Below the pieces are notes generated by a model, which saw nothing but the letters and a program-made list of their open reading frames with translations, was not told the DNA's origin and did no database searches. A DNA stretch of 7,992 nt from NCBI GenBank assembly GCA_001873585.1, contig MNZL01000057.1:6696-14687 (forward strand), read 5' to 3'. Below are positions 1 through 5,867 of the stretch, in pieces. A program made the translations under genes and the position numbers. This stretch comes from Rhodobacterales bacterium CG2_30_65_12. GTDB lineage: Bacteria > Pseudomonadota > Alphaproteobacteria > Rhodobacterales > Rhodobacteraceae. Every line of letters starts with the position of its first letter. Position 1 is the stretch's first letter.

Positions 1-192
1 AGCCGCCATGACGAAGCCAAACAGGGTTGAGACAAGCTCGGTCTGCCGCTCCATCTGCAACTGGGCGCGGCCACCGCTGGCAAGGTTCCAGCCCCGCAGC
101 ACCTTGACGGCGAACCAGCCCGACCACAGAGCCACCAGGCTTGCCAGCGCCGAGACCATGAGCAGAGCGATGATCGGGGTCTGGCCGATCAT
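1..192 (-). CDS. Membrane protein of unknown function, N-terminal part only (last gene of the NosL/ABC cluster in this window)
   Basis: The reading frame opens with an ATG at 192 and is still open at base 1, giving 64 residues. Its start overlaps the ATPase stop in an ATGA arrangement, so it is translationally coupled to that gene. The N terminus is a hydrophobic segment (about residues 6-28) followed by a polar stretch containing RGWNLASGGRAQLQMERQTE, and a second hydrophobic segment begins at about residue 53. This suggests a polytopic inner-membrane protein. I have an impression, which I cannot verify here, that a family with a GW-[DN]-x-x-SG...QL..ER signature before a membrane helix recurs next to NosL/FtsX ABC genes. 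The position suggests an accessory membrane subunit of the transporter. The function is unknown. Confidence 0.7.
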   Translation of the reverse strand, partial: MIGQTPIIALLMVSALASLVALWSGWFAVKVLRGWNLASGGRAQLQMERQTELVSTLFGFVMAA

Positions 193-869
193 GCGAACAC
201 CCCGGCGATCTGGCCGTCCTGCATCTCGACGACGGCGTTCACCAGGTCGGCGTCCCAGATCCGGGGATCATGGCTGGTGATGATCACCGTGCGCCCCTCG
301 GCGCGCAGCTCGGCGACGCTATCGAGAAAACGATGGGTGAGCACCGTGTCGAGGTTGGCGGTGGGCTCGTCGGCGATCAGCACCGGGGCATCGTTGATCA
401 GCGCCCGGGCGATGGCGACGCGCTGGGTCTCGCCGCCCGAAAGGTATTCAACCGGTGTGCGCGCCTTGTCGCCCAGCCCGAGCCGGGCAAGCCGGTCGGC
501 GGCGCGGGCCTGCACTGCAGCAAATGGCTCGCCGAGCGGGGCGGAGGGCAGCATCACGTTTTCGATCACGCTAAGCCCGCGGATCAGGTTGAACCGCTGA
601 AACACGAAACCGAAGGTGGAGCGGCGCTGCTCGGTGAGGAAGCTCTCGGGCAGGCCCGAAACCATCTTGCCATCAAGGATCACCCGGCCTTCGGTGGGCC
701 GCGCCATGCAGCCGACGATCGAGAGAAGCGTGGTCTTGCCCGAGCCGGACGGACCCTTGAACACCGTCACCGCGTCCCGCTCGATGGTCAGATCCACCGG
801 CCCGAGCGCGCGCACCTCGTTCGGCCGGCCTTCGTTGTAGAGCTTCGTCACGGATTGCAATTCGATCAT
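189..869 (-). CDS. ABC transporter ATP-binding protein, MacB/LolD type
   Basis: This 226-residue protein is a complete nucleotide-binding domain that would power the permease encoded just before it from the cytoplasmic face. Walker A is GPSGSGKTT (residues 39-47), the Q-loop glutamine is Q91 (FVFQRFNL), the signature is LSGGE (143-147), Walker B with the catalytic glutamate is VLIADEP (163-169), the D-loop is ANLD (171-174) and the switch histidine is H200 (TSHD). All catalytic elements are present. The length and the GPSGSGKTTLL style match the MacB/LolD/FtsE group. The ATG at 869 is chosen over a frame extension to 932 because a perfect AGGAGG lies 6 nt upstream and overlaps the permease TAG stop. 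The substrate cannot be read from the ATPase alone. The stop overlaps the next gene by 4 bp. Confidence 0.95.
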   Translation of the reverse strand: MIELQSVTKLYNEGRPNEVRALGPVDLTIERDAVTVFKGPSGSGKTTLLSIVGCMARPTEGRVILDGKMVSGLPESFLTEQRRSTFGFVFQRFNLIRGLSVIENVMLPSAPLGEPFAAVQARAADRLARLGLGDKARTPVEYLSGGETQRVAIARALINDAPVLIADEPTANLDTVLTHRFLDSVAELRAEGRTVIITSHDPRIWDADLVNAVVEMQDGQIAGVFA

Positions 870-879
870 CGCCCGCCTC

Positions 880-2022
880 CTATCGCATGATCCGGTCTGG
901 GTCGGCCGAAGCCGCCCGCCAGATCGGCACAAGGGTGGCGGCCACGTAGGGCACCACGGTGATCAGGAACAGGGTGGAAAGCTGCAGCCCGTCGATGTGC
1001 GGGGCGAGCTGAAATTCGGGGTAAATCACCGACCAGCCCTTGAGCACCGGGGCAAACAGGGCCGCGCCGAGCAGAAACACATGGCCGTAAGCCAGCACCG
1101 TGCCGATCAGGAAGGCACCCACCGAAACCAGCGCGCCCTCCCACAGCTTCATGGCGATCACGTCGCGCGTATCCCAGCCGATCGCCTTCAAGACCCCGAT
1201 CTCGCGTGCCTCTTCCGCCGAGAGCCCCGAGGCCTTTTCGGCGGCGAAAATGGCGAAGGCGAGGATCGCCGCGCCGGCGAGCGCCACCAGAAGCCCCTCG
1301 CGCCAGGAAAACAGCTTCTGGTACGTTCGGCTGATCTCGTCGCGGGTGATGAAGCGCGCCGCGGGCAGAAGCTTTTCGGCCTTGGCGATGATCGTGCCGA
1401 TCTCGCGGGGGTTGCGGATCGTCACGGCAATGTCGGTAAACACGTCTGGCCCGATCTCGAAGAAATCACGAAAATCGGCCTCGTTCATCAGCACCAGATC
1501 GGCGCTCACCAGCGCGCTGTCGGCGGACAGCACCTTTGCCACCGCAAATTTCACCAGATCGCCCGAGCGGCGCGAGAGAAACAGTGGCGCGCCGGCCCAA
1601 TCAAGCCCCCGCGCGCGCGGCACGGCTTCACCGATGATTGCCTCGCCGGGGCCAGGGACAAGAGCAGGATCGTCGGGCACCATGAACGTGTAATTCGCCC
1701 CCGAAGAAGCATCGTAGAAATAGCCCCAGAGCCTCCCCTTGGCCCGCATCACCCCCCGGATCGGGGCGAGCGCCGCAACCGCATCGGCCTCGATCATCTC
1801 GTGGCGGCCCATCACCATGCGCTGCACGATCAGCTCGGGGGCCGATTGCAGCACAACGTCGGCCTCGCGTTTGAGTGCCGCCGAGAACAGCATCGCCGAA
1901 GCCACGACAAACACCACCAGCGAAAACACCGAGATCAGCGCAAGGTTCTTGCCCCAGCGGCGGGACAAGGCCGCGAGGGTGTAATCGGCCAGCGCGCGCT
2001 GGCGGCGCAGCATCCGTTTCAT
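880..2022 (-). CDS. ABC transporter permease, FtsX/MacB family (NosL-associated)
   Basis: This 380-residue inner-membrane protein has the four-helix FtsX/MacB layout. TM1 spans about residues 26-49, a periplasmic domain about 50-240, and three C-terminal helices lie at about 243-261, 294-325 and 346-370. The hallmark coupling region between TM2 and TM3 reads EAREIGVLKAIGWDTRDVI (about 271-289), the FtsX-family segment that contacts the ATPase. Members of this class (type VII ABC) usually transmit mechanical force to periplasmic partners rather than moving a solute through the membrane. Candidate partners here are the NosL-like proteins encoded upstream. The start ATG overlaps the preceding stop by 4 bp, with GAGGT 6 nt upstream. 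The ATPase follows after 10 bp. One permease gene per operon implies a homodimer. Confidence 0.93.
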   Translation of the reverse strand: MKRMLRRQRALADYTLAALSRRWGKNLALISVFSLVVFVVASAMLFSAALKREADVVLQSAPELIVQRMVMGRHEMIEADAVAALAPIRGVMRAKGRLWGYFYDASSGANYTFMVPDDPALVPGPGEAIIGEAVPRARGLDWAGAPLFLSRRSGDLVKFAVAKVLSADSALVSADLVLMNEADFRDFFEIGPDVFTDIAVTIRNPREIGTIIAKAEKLLPAARFITRDEISRTYQKLFSWREGLLVALAGAAILAFAIFAAEKASGLSAEEAREIGVLKAIGWDTRDVIAMKLWEGALVSVGAFLIGTVLAYGHVFLLGAALFAPVLKGWSVIYPEFQLAPHIDGLQLSTLFLITVVPYVAATLVPIWRAASADPDRIMR

Positions 2023-2351
2023 CGCGCCACCTCGGCCTCGCTGAAGCCCAGCCGCCCCTGCCCCAGGCTCTCGGGCAAGGGCACGAAACTGCCGGCAGGG
2101 AAATGCTCGAAGCTCATCGGGTTATCCTGAAATGCGGTGTGAAGATCGGCCATCGACGGGTGCCGGGCATAGCGCGCCTCAGTGAACAGCGCGAGGTCGG
2201 TCAGCCCGACCTGGCCCACCAGCCGTGCCGAAGCCGTCATGCGCGCCGCCTGCGCCGGACCAGAGAGCGCGGCATGCAGGCCCGCCGCCCCGAACGCGAG
2301 CCCGAGCGCGGCAAAGCTGGCAAACACAGCCGTGGTGGGCCTCTGGCTCAC
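2019..2351 (-). CDS. Small membrane-anchored or exported protein of unknown function in the NosL/ABC operon
   Basis: This 110-residue protein has a hydrophobic N-terminal segment (about residues 8-30) that could be a signal sequence or a single anchor, which places the rest in the periplasm. The C-terminal half carries a compact motif-like stretch, RYARHPSMADLHTAFQDNP (about 60-78), followed by MSFEHFPAGSFVPLP. Its His, Met and acidic residues could bind metal, but no known motif is clear to me. The start is a GTG at 2351 that overlaps the TGA of the second NosL gene (GTGA), and its own stop overlaps the permease ATG. It is therefore locked between NosL and the permease by 4-bp overlaps on both sides, which argues that it is a real subunit or partner. 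There is only a weak ribosome binding site, consistent with coupling. Confidence 0.82.
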   Translation of the reverse strand: MSQRPTTAVFASFAALGLAFGAAGLHAALSGPAQAARMTASARLVGQVGLTDLALFTEARYARHPSMADLHTAFQDNPMSFEHFPAGSFVPLPESLGQGRLGFSEAEVAR

Positions 2352-2890
2352 TCGAACCGGCTTTCGTCGAGGCCGATGAGCGTGTCCTTCGTCACCTCGT
2401 CAAAGCCCACTTGCCGCACACCGGCGTGATCGCGGAAATAATCGTCGGCATCCAGCTGGGTTTGCAGCGGGATCAGCTCATGGCCCATCGGCCCGTAAAC
2501 ATCGGAGCCGATCACATAGCGCGCGGCACGGGCGTCGACCATCTTGAGCCCGTAATACTCCGTCACCCCCATCGCGGCGATCCGGCTCACGGTCCGGCCT
2601 TGGGCATATCTTTCCATATCATTGAGATACTTGAAGAAATCCTTGGCGCCATCGAAATATACCGCCGCGCCATCGTCAAACAGCACGGCGGCGGTCCACT
2701 CGGGATATTTGGCCACGATCATGCCGCAGACCGGGCAGGCATCGCGCGGGCCGGGCGGCGGCAGATCAACCAGGGCCGCCTCGGCGCGAGCGGTGGCAGG
2801 CACGAAGCCCAGCCCGGCGGCAGAGGCGGTGCCGAGAAGGCCGGCAAGCACCCGGCGGCGATCCGGGCACGGGATATGGGTCTGGCTCAT
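2348..2890 (-). CDS. NosL-like periplasmic protein 2 (Tat-type signal, one CPVCGM motif)
   Basis: This 180-residue protein begins with a Tat-like signal: an arginine cluster (DRRRVLAGLLG, residues 10-20), a hydrophobic run and an ATARA cleavage site near residue 36. The mature part carries CPVCGM (C52, C55, M57), the core of the NosL family, whose founding member binds Cu(I) in the periplasm and supports nitrous oxide reductase maturation. Further family-like features are VYFDGAKDFFKYL and SDVYGPMGHELIPL (M and H available as ligands). It lacks the second Cys pair found in the neighbouring NosL-like protein. The ATG at 2890 is chosen because AGGA lies 7 nt upstream and the signal peptide starts there; a longer frame to 2959 would bury the signal. 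It is probably a copper chaperone or sensor for the adjacent FtsX-type transporter. Confidence 0.9.
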   Translation of the reverse strand: MSQTHIPCPDRRRVLAGLLGTASAAGLGFVPATARAEAALVDLPPPGPRDACPVCGMIVAKYPEWTAAVLFDDGAAVYFDGAKDFFKYLNDMERYAQGRTVSRIAAMGVTEYYGLKMVDARAARYVIGSDVYGPMGHELIPLQTQLDADDYFRDHAGVRQVGFDEVTKDTLIGLDESRFE

Positions 2891-2920
2891 GGGTTTGTCC
2901 TGTTGGCGACATGGGGTGTT

Positions 2921-2945
2921 CGTTCGGGGCACGCGGCCCCGAACG
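2921..2945. other. Perfect 10-bp inverted repeat between the two NosL-like genes
   Basis: CGTTCGGGGC (2921-2930) is the exact reverse complement of GCCCCGAACG (2936-2945), with a 5-base loop. In the leftward transcript it forms a very stable hairpin within the 71-bp gap between the genes, about 31 nt before the second NosL start. No T-run follows on the minus strand, so a simple intrinsic terminator is unlikely. An mRNA-stabilising or processing hairpin that sets the ratio of the two proteins, or a DNA operator, fits better. Confidence 0.7.
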
Positions 2946-2961
2946 GTTTGGTTTGGCAAGA

Positions 2962-3582
2962 TCAGTTGCCCGAGCTCGCAGCGTCGCGCGCGCGCCGTTC
3001 AGCCCGGCGCGCACGCAGGCGGATCGTGTCGTCGGCCATATCGGCATAGGCACGCCGCAATGCACCGTCAAAGCCCACCATCTGCGTGCCCTCGCCTCCG
3101 GCGGCGGCGGCTTCGGCCTTGGCCTTGTCGGTAAAGGCCCATTTCGAGGTGGCCGACATCGTGCCCATCTTGGCGGGGTTGATGACGTAGGTCATGTCAG
3201 ACACCTCGGCCAGCGGCTTTACATCCGCCTCGGCACCCGCGTCACCGGCATAGATCGCCTTCGGCCCGGCATCCATGTTGAGCGCAAGGCTGATCGCGGC
3301 GCAATGAATCGAGCAGGTGCCATCGACGGTATCGTTGTCATAAACGATCAGGTGGCGGGTATGGCTCCAGGCTTGGCGCATCATGCCGCAATAGGGGCAG
3401 CGGGGGTATTTCTCGAATTCATTCTCCAGCGGGTTGGTATCGACCTTGAGGAAGCGGGTAAGGCCATGTTCGGCGGTCCAGGCCGGGCCGCTCTGCATTT
3501 GCATCTGCGCGTTGGCGGCGGTGGTGCCGGCGGCAAACAGCGCACCGGTGGAGGTGGTAAGGATGAAATCACGACGGTTCAT
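2962..3582 (-). CDS. NosL-like periplasmic protein 1 (Tat-type signal, two Cys pairs)
   Basis: This 206-residue protein has a short Tat-type signal: RRDFILTT (residues 3-10), then a hydrophobic run, with cleavage probably near ANA-Q26. The mature N terminus is QMQMQ, which is methionine-rich. It carries CPYCGM (C62, C65, M67) and a second pair in DGTCSIHC (C90, C94), a NosL-family arrangement suited to Cu(I) or another soft metal. INPAKMGTMSATSKWAF (about 134-150) adds further methionines. The C terminus is an Arg-rich helix-like tail (RLRARRAERRARD). The start ATG has AGGAAAG 9 nt upstream. NosL-like protein 2 follows after 71 bp. The role is inferred to be periplasmic metal binding or delivery. 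NosL is usually a lipoprotein, but no lipobox Cys is seen, so this form is likely soluble. Confidence 0.9.
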   Translation of the reverse strand: MNRRDFILTTSTGALFAAGTTAANAQMQMQSGPAWTAEHGLTRFLKVDTNPLENEFEKYPRCPYCGMMRQAWSHTRHLIVYDNDTVDGTCSIHCAAISLALNMDAGPKAIYAGDAGAEADVKPLAEVSDMTYVINPAKMGTMSATSKWAFTDKAKAEAAAAGGEGTQMVGFDGALRRAYADMADDTIRLRARRAERRARDAASSGN

Positions 3583-3691
3583 GGGGTGTGTCTTTCCTGT
3601 CTGGGCATGCTGTCACCCAACGCCCACGGCTCTCACGCGCAAGGAAGGCGCGGGCCAGACGTTGGAAGAGGAAGGGGCTACGCGGGAACCC

Positions 3692-3725
3692 GAGCCGTCG
3701 TTGAAGGGACGTCAAACGACGGCTC
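3692..3725. terminator. 11-bp inverted repeat just after the DUF2946-like gene, possible 3' hairpin
   Basis: GAGCCGTCGTT (3692-3702) is the exact reverse complement of AACGACGGCTC (3715-3725), with a 12-base loop. It starts 10 bp past the DUF2946 stop on the minus strand and lies 110 bp before the first NosL-like start. No T-run follows, so it would be an imperfect or Rho-assisted terminator, or a processing or stability hairpin. A regulator-binding dyad for the NosL operon is an alternative. Confidence 0.5.
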
Positions 3726-3735
3726 AGGCGCGCGC

Positions 3736-4146
3736 TCAGACAGGCGGTGCACGGATCGGCTTCGCGCCGGGAAAACGGGCCTCGGCGGGCGAGGTCGCAA
3801 CGACCACCATCCGGATTTCTGCGACAGGGACGAAATCGAAGACCGGGGTAGCGAGCGCGGCAGGCTCACCGAAGGCGAGAATCGAAGCGTTGGTGCAGAT
3901 CGGGCAATCATTGTGCCCGTCCACTGCCGGGGTGCCATCGGCGCTGACGCGCTGAACGCCAGAGCCGGTGCAGATTTCGAGAAAACCGAGCCGCTCGCCC
4001 GGCCCCGCCGCGCCGATCCCGGCCACTGCGGCGGCGCCGATATGGTCGGCGTAGAGCGCGAATTGCACCAGCATCGCAAACAGCGCGAAGGCCTGGGCAA
4101 AGGCGCCCAGCAGGGTTTTCACGGTCAGGGTGCCGGTTTCGCGCAT
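3736..4146 (-). CDS. DUF2946-like membrane-anchored Cys protein
   Basis: This 136-residue protein has one N-terminal hydrophobic segment (about residues 11-32) followed by H35. The rest, presumably periplasmic, contains LEICTGSG (C59), then H78, then DCPIC (C81, C84). A membrane helix followed by an ICxxxG element and a CPxC pair is the pattern of DUF2946-type proteins, which are often found beside copper-handling genes. No enzymatic function is known. The start is uncertain: the frame extends to a GTG at 4185, but a promoter-like TTGATC/GATAGT pair would initiate near 4177, which favours the ATG at 4146. The nearest purine-rich site (GGAGG) is 14 nt upstream, which is long. It precedes the NosL genes by 153 bp and probably belongs to the same metal-related cluster, possibly as a separate transcript. 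Confidence 0.8.
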   Translation of the reverse strand: MRETGTLTVKTLLGAFAQAFALFAMLVQFALYADHIGAAAVAGIGAAGPGERLGFLEICTGSGVQRVSADGTPAVDGHNDCPICTNASILAFGEPAALATPVFDFVPVAEIRMVVVATSPAEARFPGAKPIRAPPV

Positions 4147-4183
4147 TGCGTCTGGCAAGGCCTCCAGAACTGGTCTGGCCCCC

Positions 4184-4211
4184 ACTATCGGGAGATCTGG
4201 CTGCAGATCAA
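4184..4211 (-). promoter_or_regulatory. Candidate sigma70-type promoter for the leftward DUF2946/NosL cluster
   Basis: On the minus strand TTGATC (4211-4206) and GATAGT (4189-4184) are separated by 16 bp. They match the -35 and -10 consensus at 4 of 6 positions each. Transcription would start near 4177, inside the longer reading frame of the DUF2946-like gene, which supports the ATG at 4146 as its start. Confidence 0.4.
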
Positions 4212-4259
4212 CTGGAAATACCGCCGCAGGCCAGCCGCGCCACTTGACCTGGATCGTGT

Positions 4260-4285
4260 GAACCGGGGGCGGTTCGGGTTATACT
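4260..4285 (+). promoter_or_regulatory. Candidate -10 box with adjacent operator-like inverted repeat, upstream of the beta-CASP gene
   Basis: TATACT at 4280-4285 matches the -10 consensus at five of six positions and lies 42 bp before the ATG. Immediately upstream GAACCG (4260-4265) and CGGTTC (4270-4275) form a perfect inverted repeat with a GGGG centre, covering the -35/spacer region where a regulator could act. The base run at the expected -35 position (TGTGAA, 4257-4262) is a poor match, which would suit a regulated promoter. A TTGACC at 4244-4249 is too far away (30 bp) to pair with it. Confidence 0.4.
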
Positions 4286-4327
4286 CGCAGGCAACATGGC
4301 AGACGAGCGGTGAGAAAGGATCAGCGG

Positions 4328-5707
4328 ATGAAACTTTCGTTCCACGGCGCCGCGCGCGGCGTGACCGGCTCGTGCCACCTCGTCGAGTGCTGCGGGCGCA
4401 AGATCCTCGTCGATTGCGGCATGTTCCAGGGTGGGCGCGAGCTTTATGATGACAACGCCGCGCCTTTCGGATTTTCACCTTCGGCAATCGACGTGGTGCT
4501 GCTGACCCACGCCCACCTCGATCATTGCGGGCGGCTGCCGCTGCTTGCCAAGCGCGGTTTTCACGGCGAGATCATCGCCACATCCGCCAGCCGCGATCTG
4601 GCCCGGCTGATCATGCTGGATTCCGCCCACCTGCACGAAGAGGAGGCCCGCCGCCACCACCGCCACGGCAAGCGCGGCGGGCACAATGAAGCGCTCTACG
4701 ATACCATGGACGCGCTCGACGCGATGGACCGCTTCGGCCGGGTTGCCACCTATCTCGACCCCATCGAGCTATTCCCCGGCGTCATCGCCACCTTTTTCAA
4801 CGCCGGCCACATCCTCGGCTCGGCCTCGATCCGGCTGGCGCTCACCGAGCAGGGCCAAACCCGCAAGCTCTTGTTCTCCGGCGATATCGGCCCGACCGGC
4901 CGGCCCTTGCTCGACGATCCCGCGCCGCCCGACGATGCCGACATCGTGGTGATGGAAACCACCTACGGCGACCGCGACCACCGCGATCTCGACGCCTCGG
5001 TCGAGGAGTTCTATGCCGCAATCCGCGATGCCGAGCAGCGCGGCGGCAACGTCATCATTCCCACCTTCGCGTTGGAACGTGCGCAGGAGCTATTGTGGTT
5101 CCTGCGCGAAGGCATGGCGGCGGGCAAGCTCAGCACGACTTGGGATGTCTACCTCGATTCACCAATGGCAATCTCGGCCACCCGGCTGTTTGCCCGCCAC
5201 GGCGATGCGATGCGGCCCGAGCTGGCCCGGATGATTGCTGCAGGGCGCGATCCGTTTGGCCTGCCGGGGCTCAATTTCACCCGCGAGGCGCACGACTCGA
5301 TGGCGCTGAACCGGGTGCGATCGGGCGCGATCATCCTTGCCGGGTCGGGCATGGCCACCGGGGGCCGGGTCCGCCACCACCTGCGCCACAACCTGCCGCA
5401 CGCCGATTGCAGCGTGATCTTTGTTGGCTATGCCGCGCAGGGCACGTTGGCGCGGATCATCATCGACGGCGCGCAACGGGTGAAGCTGTTTGGCGACGAG
5501 GTGCCGGTGCGGGCCAGGATCCATACGATCAACGGCTTCTCCGCCCATGCCGGGGCCGGCGATCTCAAGCGCTGGCACGCGCGCACTGGCCACCCTGAGC
5601 GCACCTTCCTCGTGCATGGCGAAGACAAGAGCATGCACGCCTTCGCGCACAGCCTGAGCGCAGACAGCTTGGAGATGCCCCGCCTGCACCAAGGCTATGA
5701 TCTGTGA
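4328..5707 (+). CDS. MBL-fold/beta-CASP RNase-like metallohydrolase with RNA-specificity domain
   Basis: This 459-residue cytoplasmic protein belongs to the CPSF-73/RNase J-like beta-CASP group of zinc-dependent RNA nucleases. The MBL core has THAHLDH (H61, H63, D65, H66), H161 in NAGHILGS and D186 in FSGDIG. A beta-CASP domain begins after METTYGD (209-215) and includes NVIIPTFALERAQELL and GSGMATGG. The C-terminal RNA-specificity region has GFSAHAG (H407) and FLVHGE (H430). All expected metal ligands are present and the length is usual for the bacterial family. A basic, His-rich stretch (RRHHRHGKRGGH, 108-119) lies in the region after the first metal motif. The ATG at 4328 has AAAGGA 7 nt upstream and is preferred to a GTG at 4310. 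It is transcribed divergently from the NosL cluster. RNA processing or turnover is likely; the specific substrate is unknown. Confidence 0.93.
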   Translation: MKLSFHGAARGVTGSCHLVECCGRKILVDCGMFQGGRELYDDNAAPFGFSPSAIDVVLLTHAHLDHCGRLPLLAKRGFHGEIIATSASRDLARLIMLDSAHLHEEEARRHHRHGKRGGHNEALYDTMDALDAMDRFGRVATYLDPIELFPGVIATFFNAGHILGSASIRLALTEQGQTRKLLFSGDIGPTGRPLLDDPAPPDDADIVVMETTYGDRDHRDLDASVEEFYAAIRDAEQRGGNVIIPTFALERAQELLWFLREGMAAGKLSTTWDVYLDSPMAISATRLFARHGDAMRPELARMIAAGRDPFGLPGLNFTREAHDSMALNRVRSGAIILAGSGMATGGRVRHHLRHNLPHADCSVIFVGYAAQGTLARIIIDGAQRVKLFGDEVPVRARIHTINGFSAHAGAGDLKRWHARTGHPERTFLVHGEDKSMHAFAHSLSADSLEMPRLHQGYDL

Positions 5708-5710
5708 TCC

Positions 5711-5736
5711 GGCCTCGCACGGATGATCCGCGAGCC
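5711..5736 (+). terminator. Bulged hairpin just after the beta-CASP gene, possible terminator
   Basis: Three bases past the stop, the transcript can fold GG-CTCG-CGGA against TCCG-CGAG-CC around a TGA loop, giving ten base pairs with a single-C bulge and a CA bulge on the 5' side. No T-run follows, so it would be a weak or Rho-aided terminator or a 3'-end protecting hairpin. Confidence 0.35.
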
Positions 5737-5819
5737 GCGCCGTAACGTATTGATTGCAAACAGCAGGGGGCAAAAGCGTTGAGTTTTTCCGGTCACGGCC
5801 GAAACCGGGCGCACTCGCG

Positions 5820-5849
5820 CCCCTTGCCCCCTTGCCCCGTGCCCCCTTG
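5820..5849. repeat. Two 15-bp tandem repeats forming a four-tract G-quadruplex motif on the minus strand
   Basis: The unit CCCCTTGCCCCCTTG (5820-5834) is followed directly by CCCCGTGCCCCCTTG (5835-5849), with one difference. On the minus strand this gives four G-runs of 5, 4, 5 and 4 bases separated by exactly three bases each, which meets the usual G-quadruplex definition. The plus strand is a matching C-rich (i-motif type) sequence. It ends 18 bp before the adaptor ATG, immediately ahead of the ribosome binding site. Confidence 0.75.
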
Positions 5850-5867
5850 TCGTGAAGGTTTTCATTG

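Noticed and set aside
143..147. Placeholder check of the LSGGE signature in the ATPase (residue numbers 143-147) as a defect
   Set aside because: Glu in place of the final Gln of LSGGQ is common in working MacB/LolD-type ATPases, and all other catalytic residues are present.
270..890. 206-residue open frame on the plus strand
   Set aside because: Antisense to the ABC ATPase, whose Walker and signature motifs are all intact on the minus strand.
870..932. N-terminal extension of the ATPase to 932
   Set aside because: It would add an unusual Arg-rich leader that overlaps the permease gene, while a perfect AGGAGG sits 6 nt before the ATG at 869.
997..2130. 377-residue open frame on the plus strand
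   Set aside because: Antisense to the FtsX permease, with a His/Arg-rich low-information product. The permease on the other strand has well-formed helices, a coupling motif and ribosome binding sites.
2348..3582. Reading the NosL genes as evidence of a complete nitrous oxide reductase (nos) operon
   Set aside because: No nosZ, nosD, nosF/nosY-type or nosR gene is visible, and the permease is FtsX-type. Genes beyond the left edge cannot be excluded.
3637..3653. Short CGCGC/GCGCG inverted repeat upstream of NosL1
   Set aside because: Only five base pairs of simple GC alternation, expected by chance at this base composition.
2911..4449. 512-residue open frame on the plus strand
   Set aside because: It lies antisense to both NosL-like genes, the DUF2946 gene and the start of the beta-CASP gene, all of which show clear family motifs. 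The translation is Gly/Arg/His-rich without domains, typical of shadow frames in high-GC DNA.
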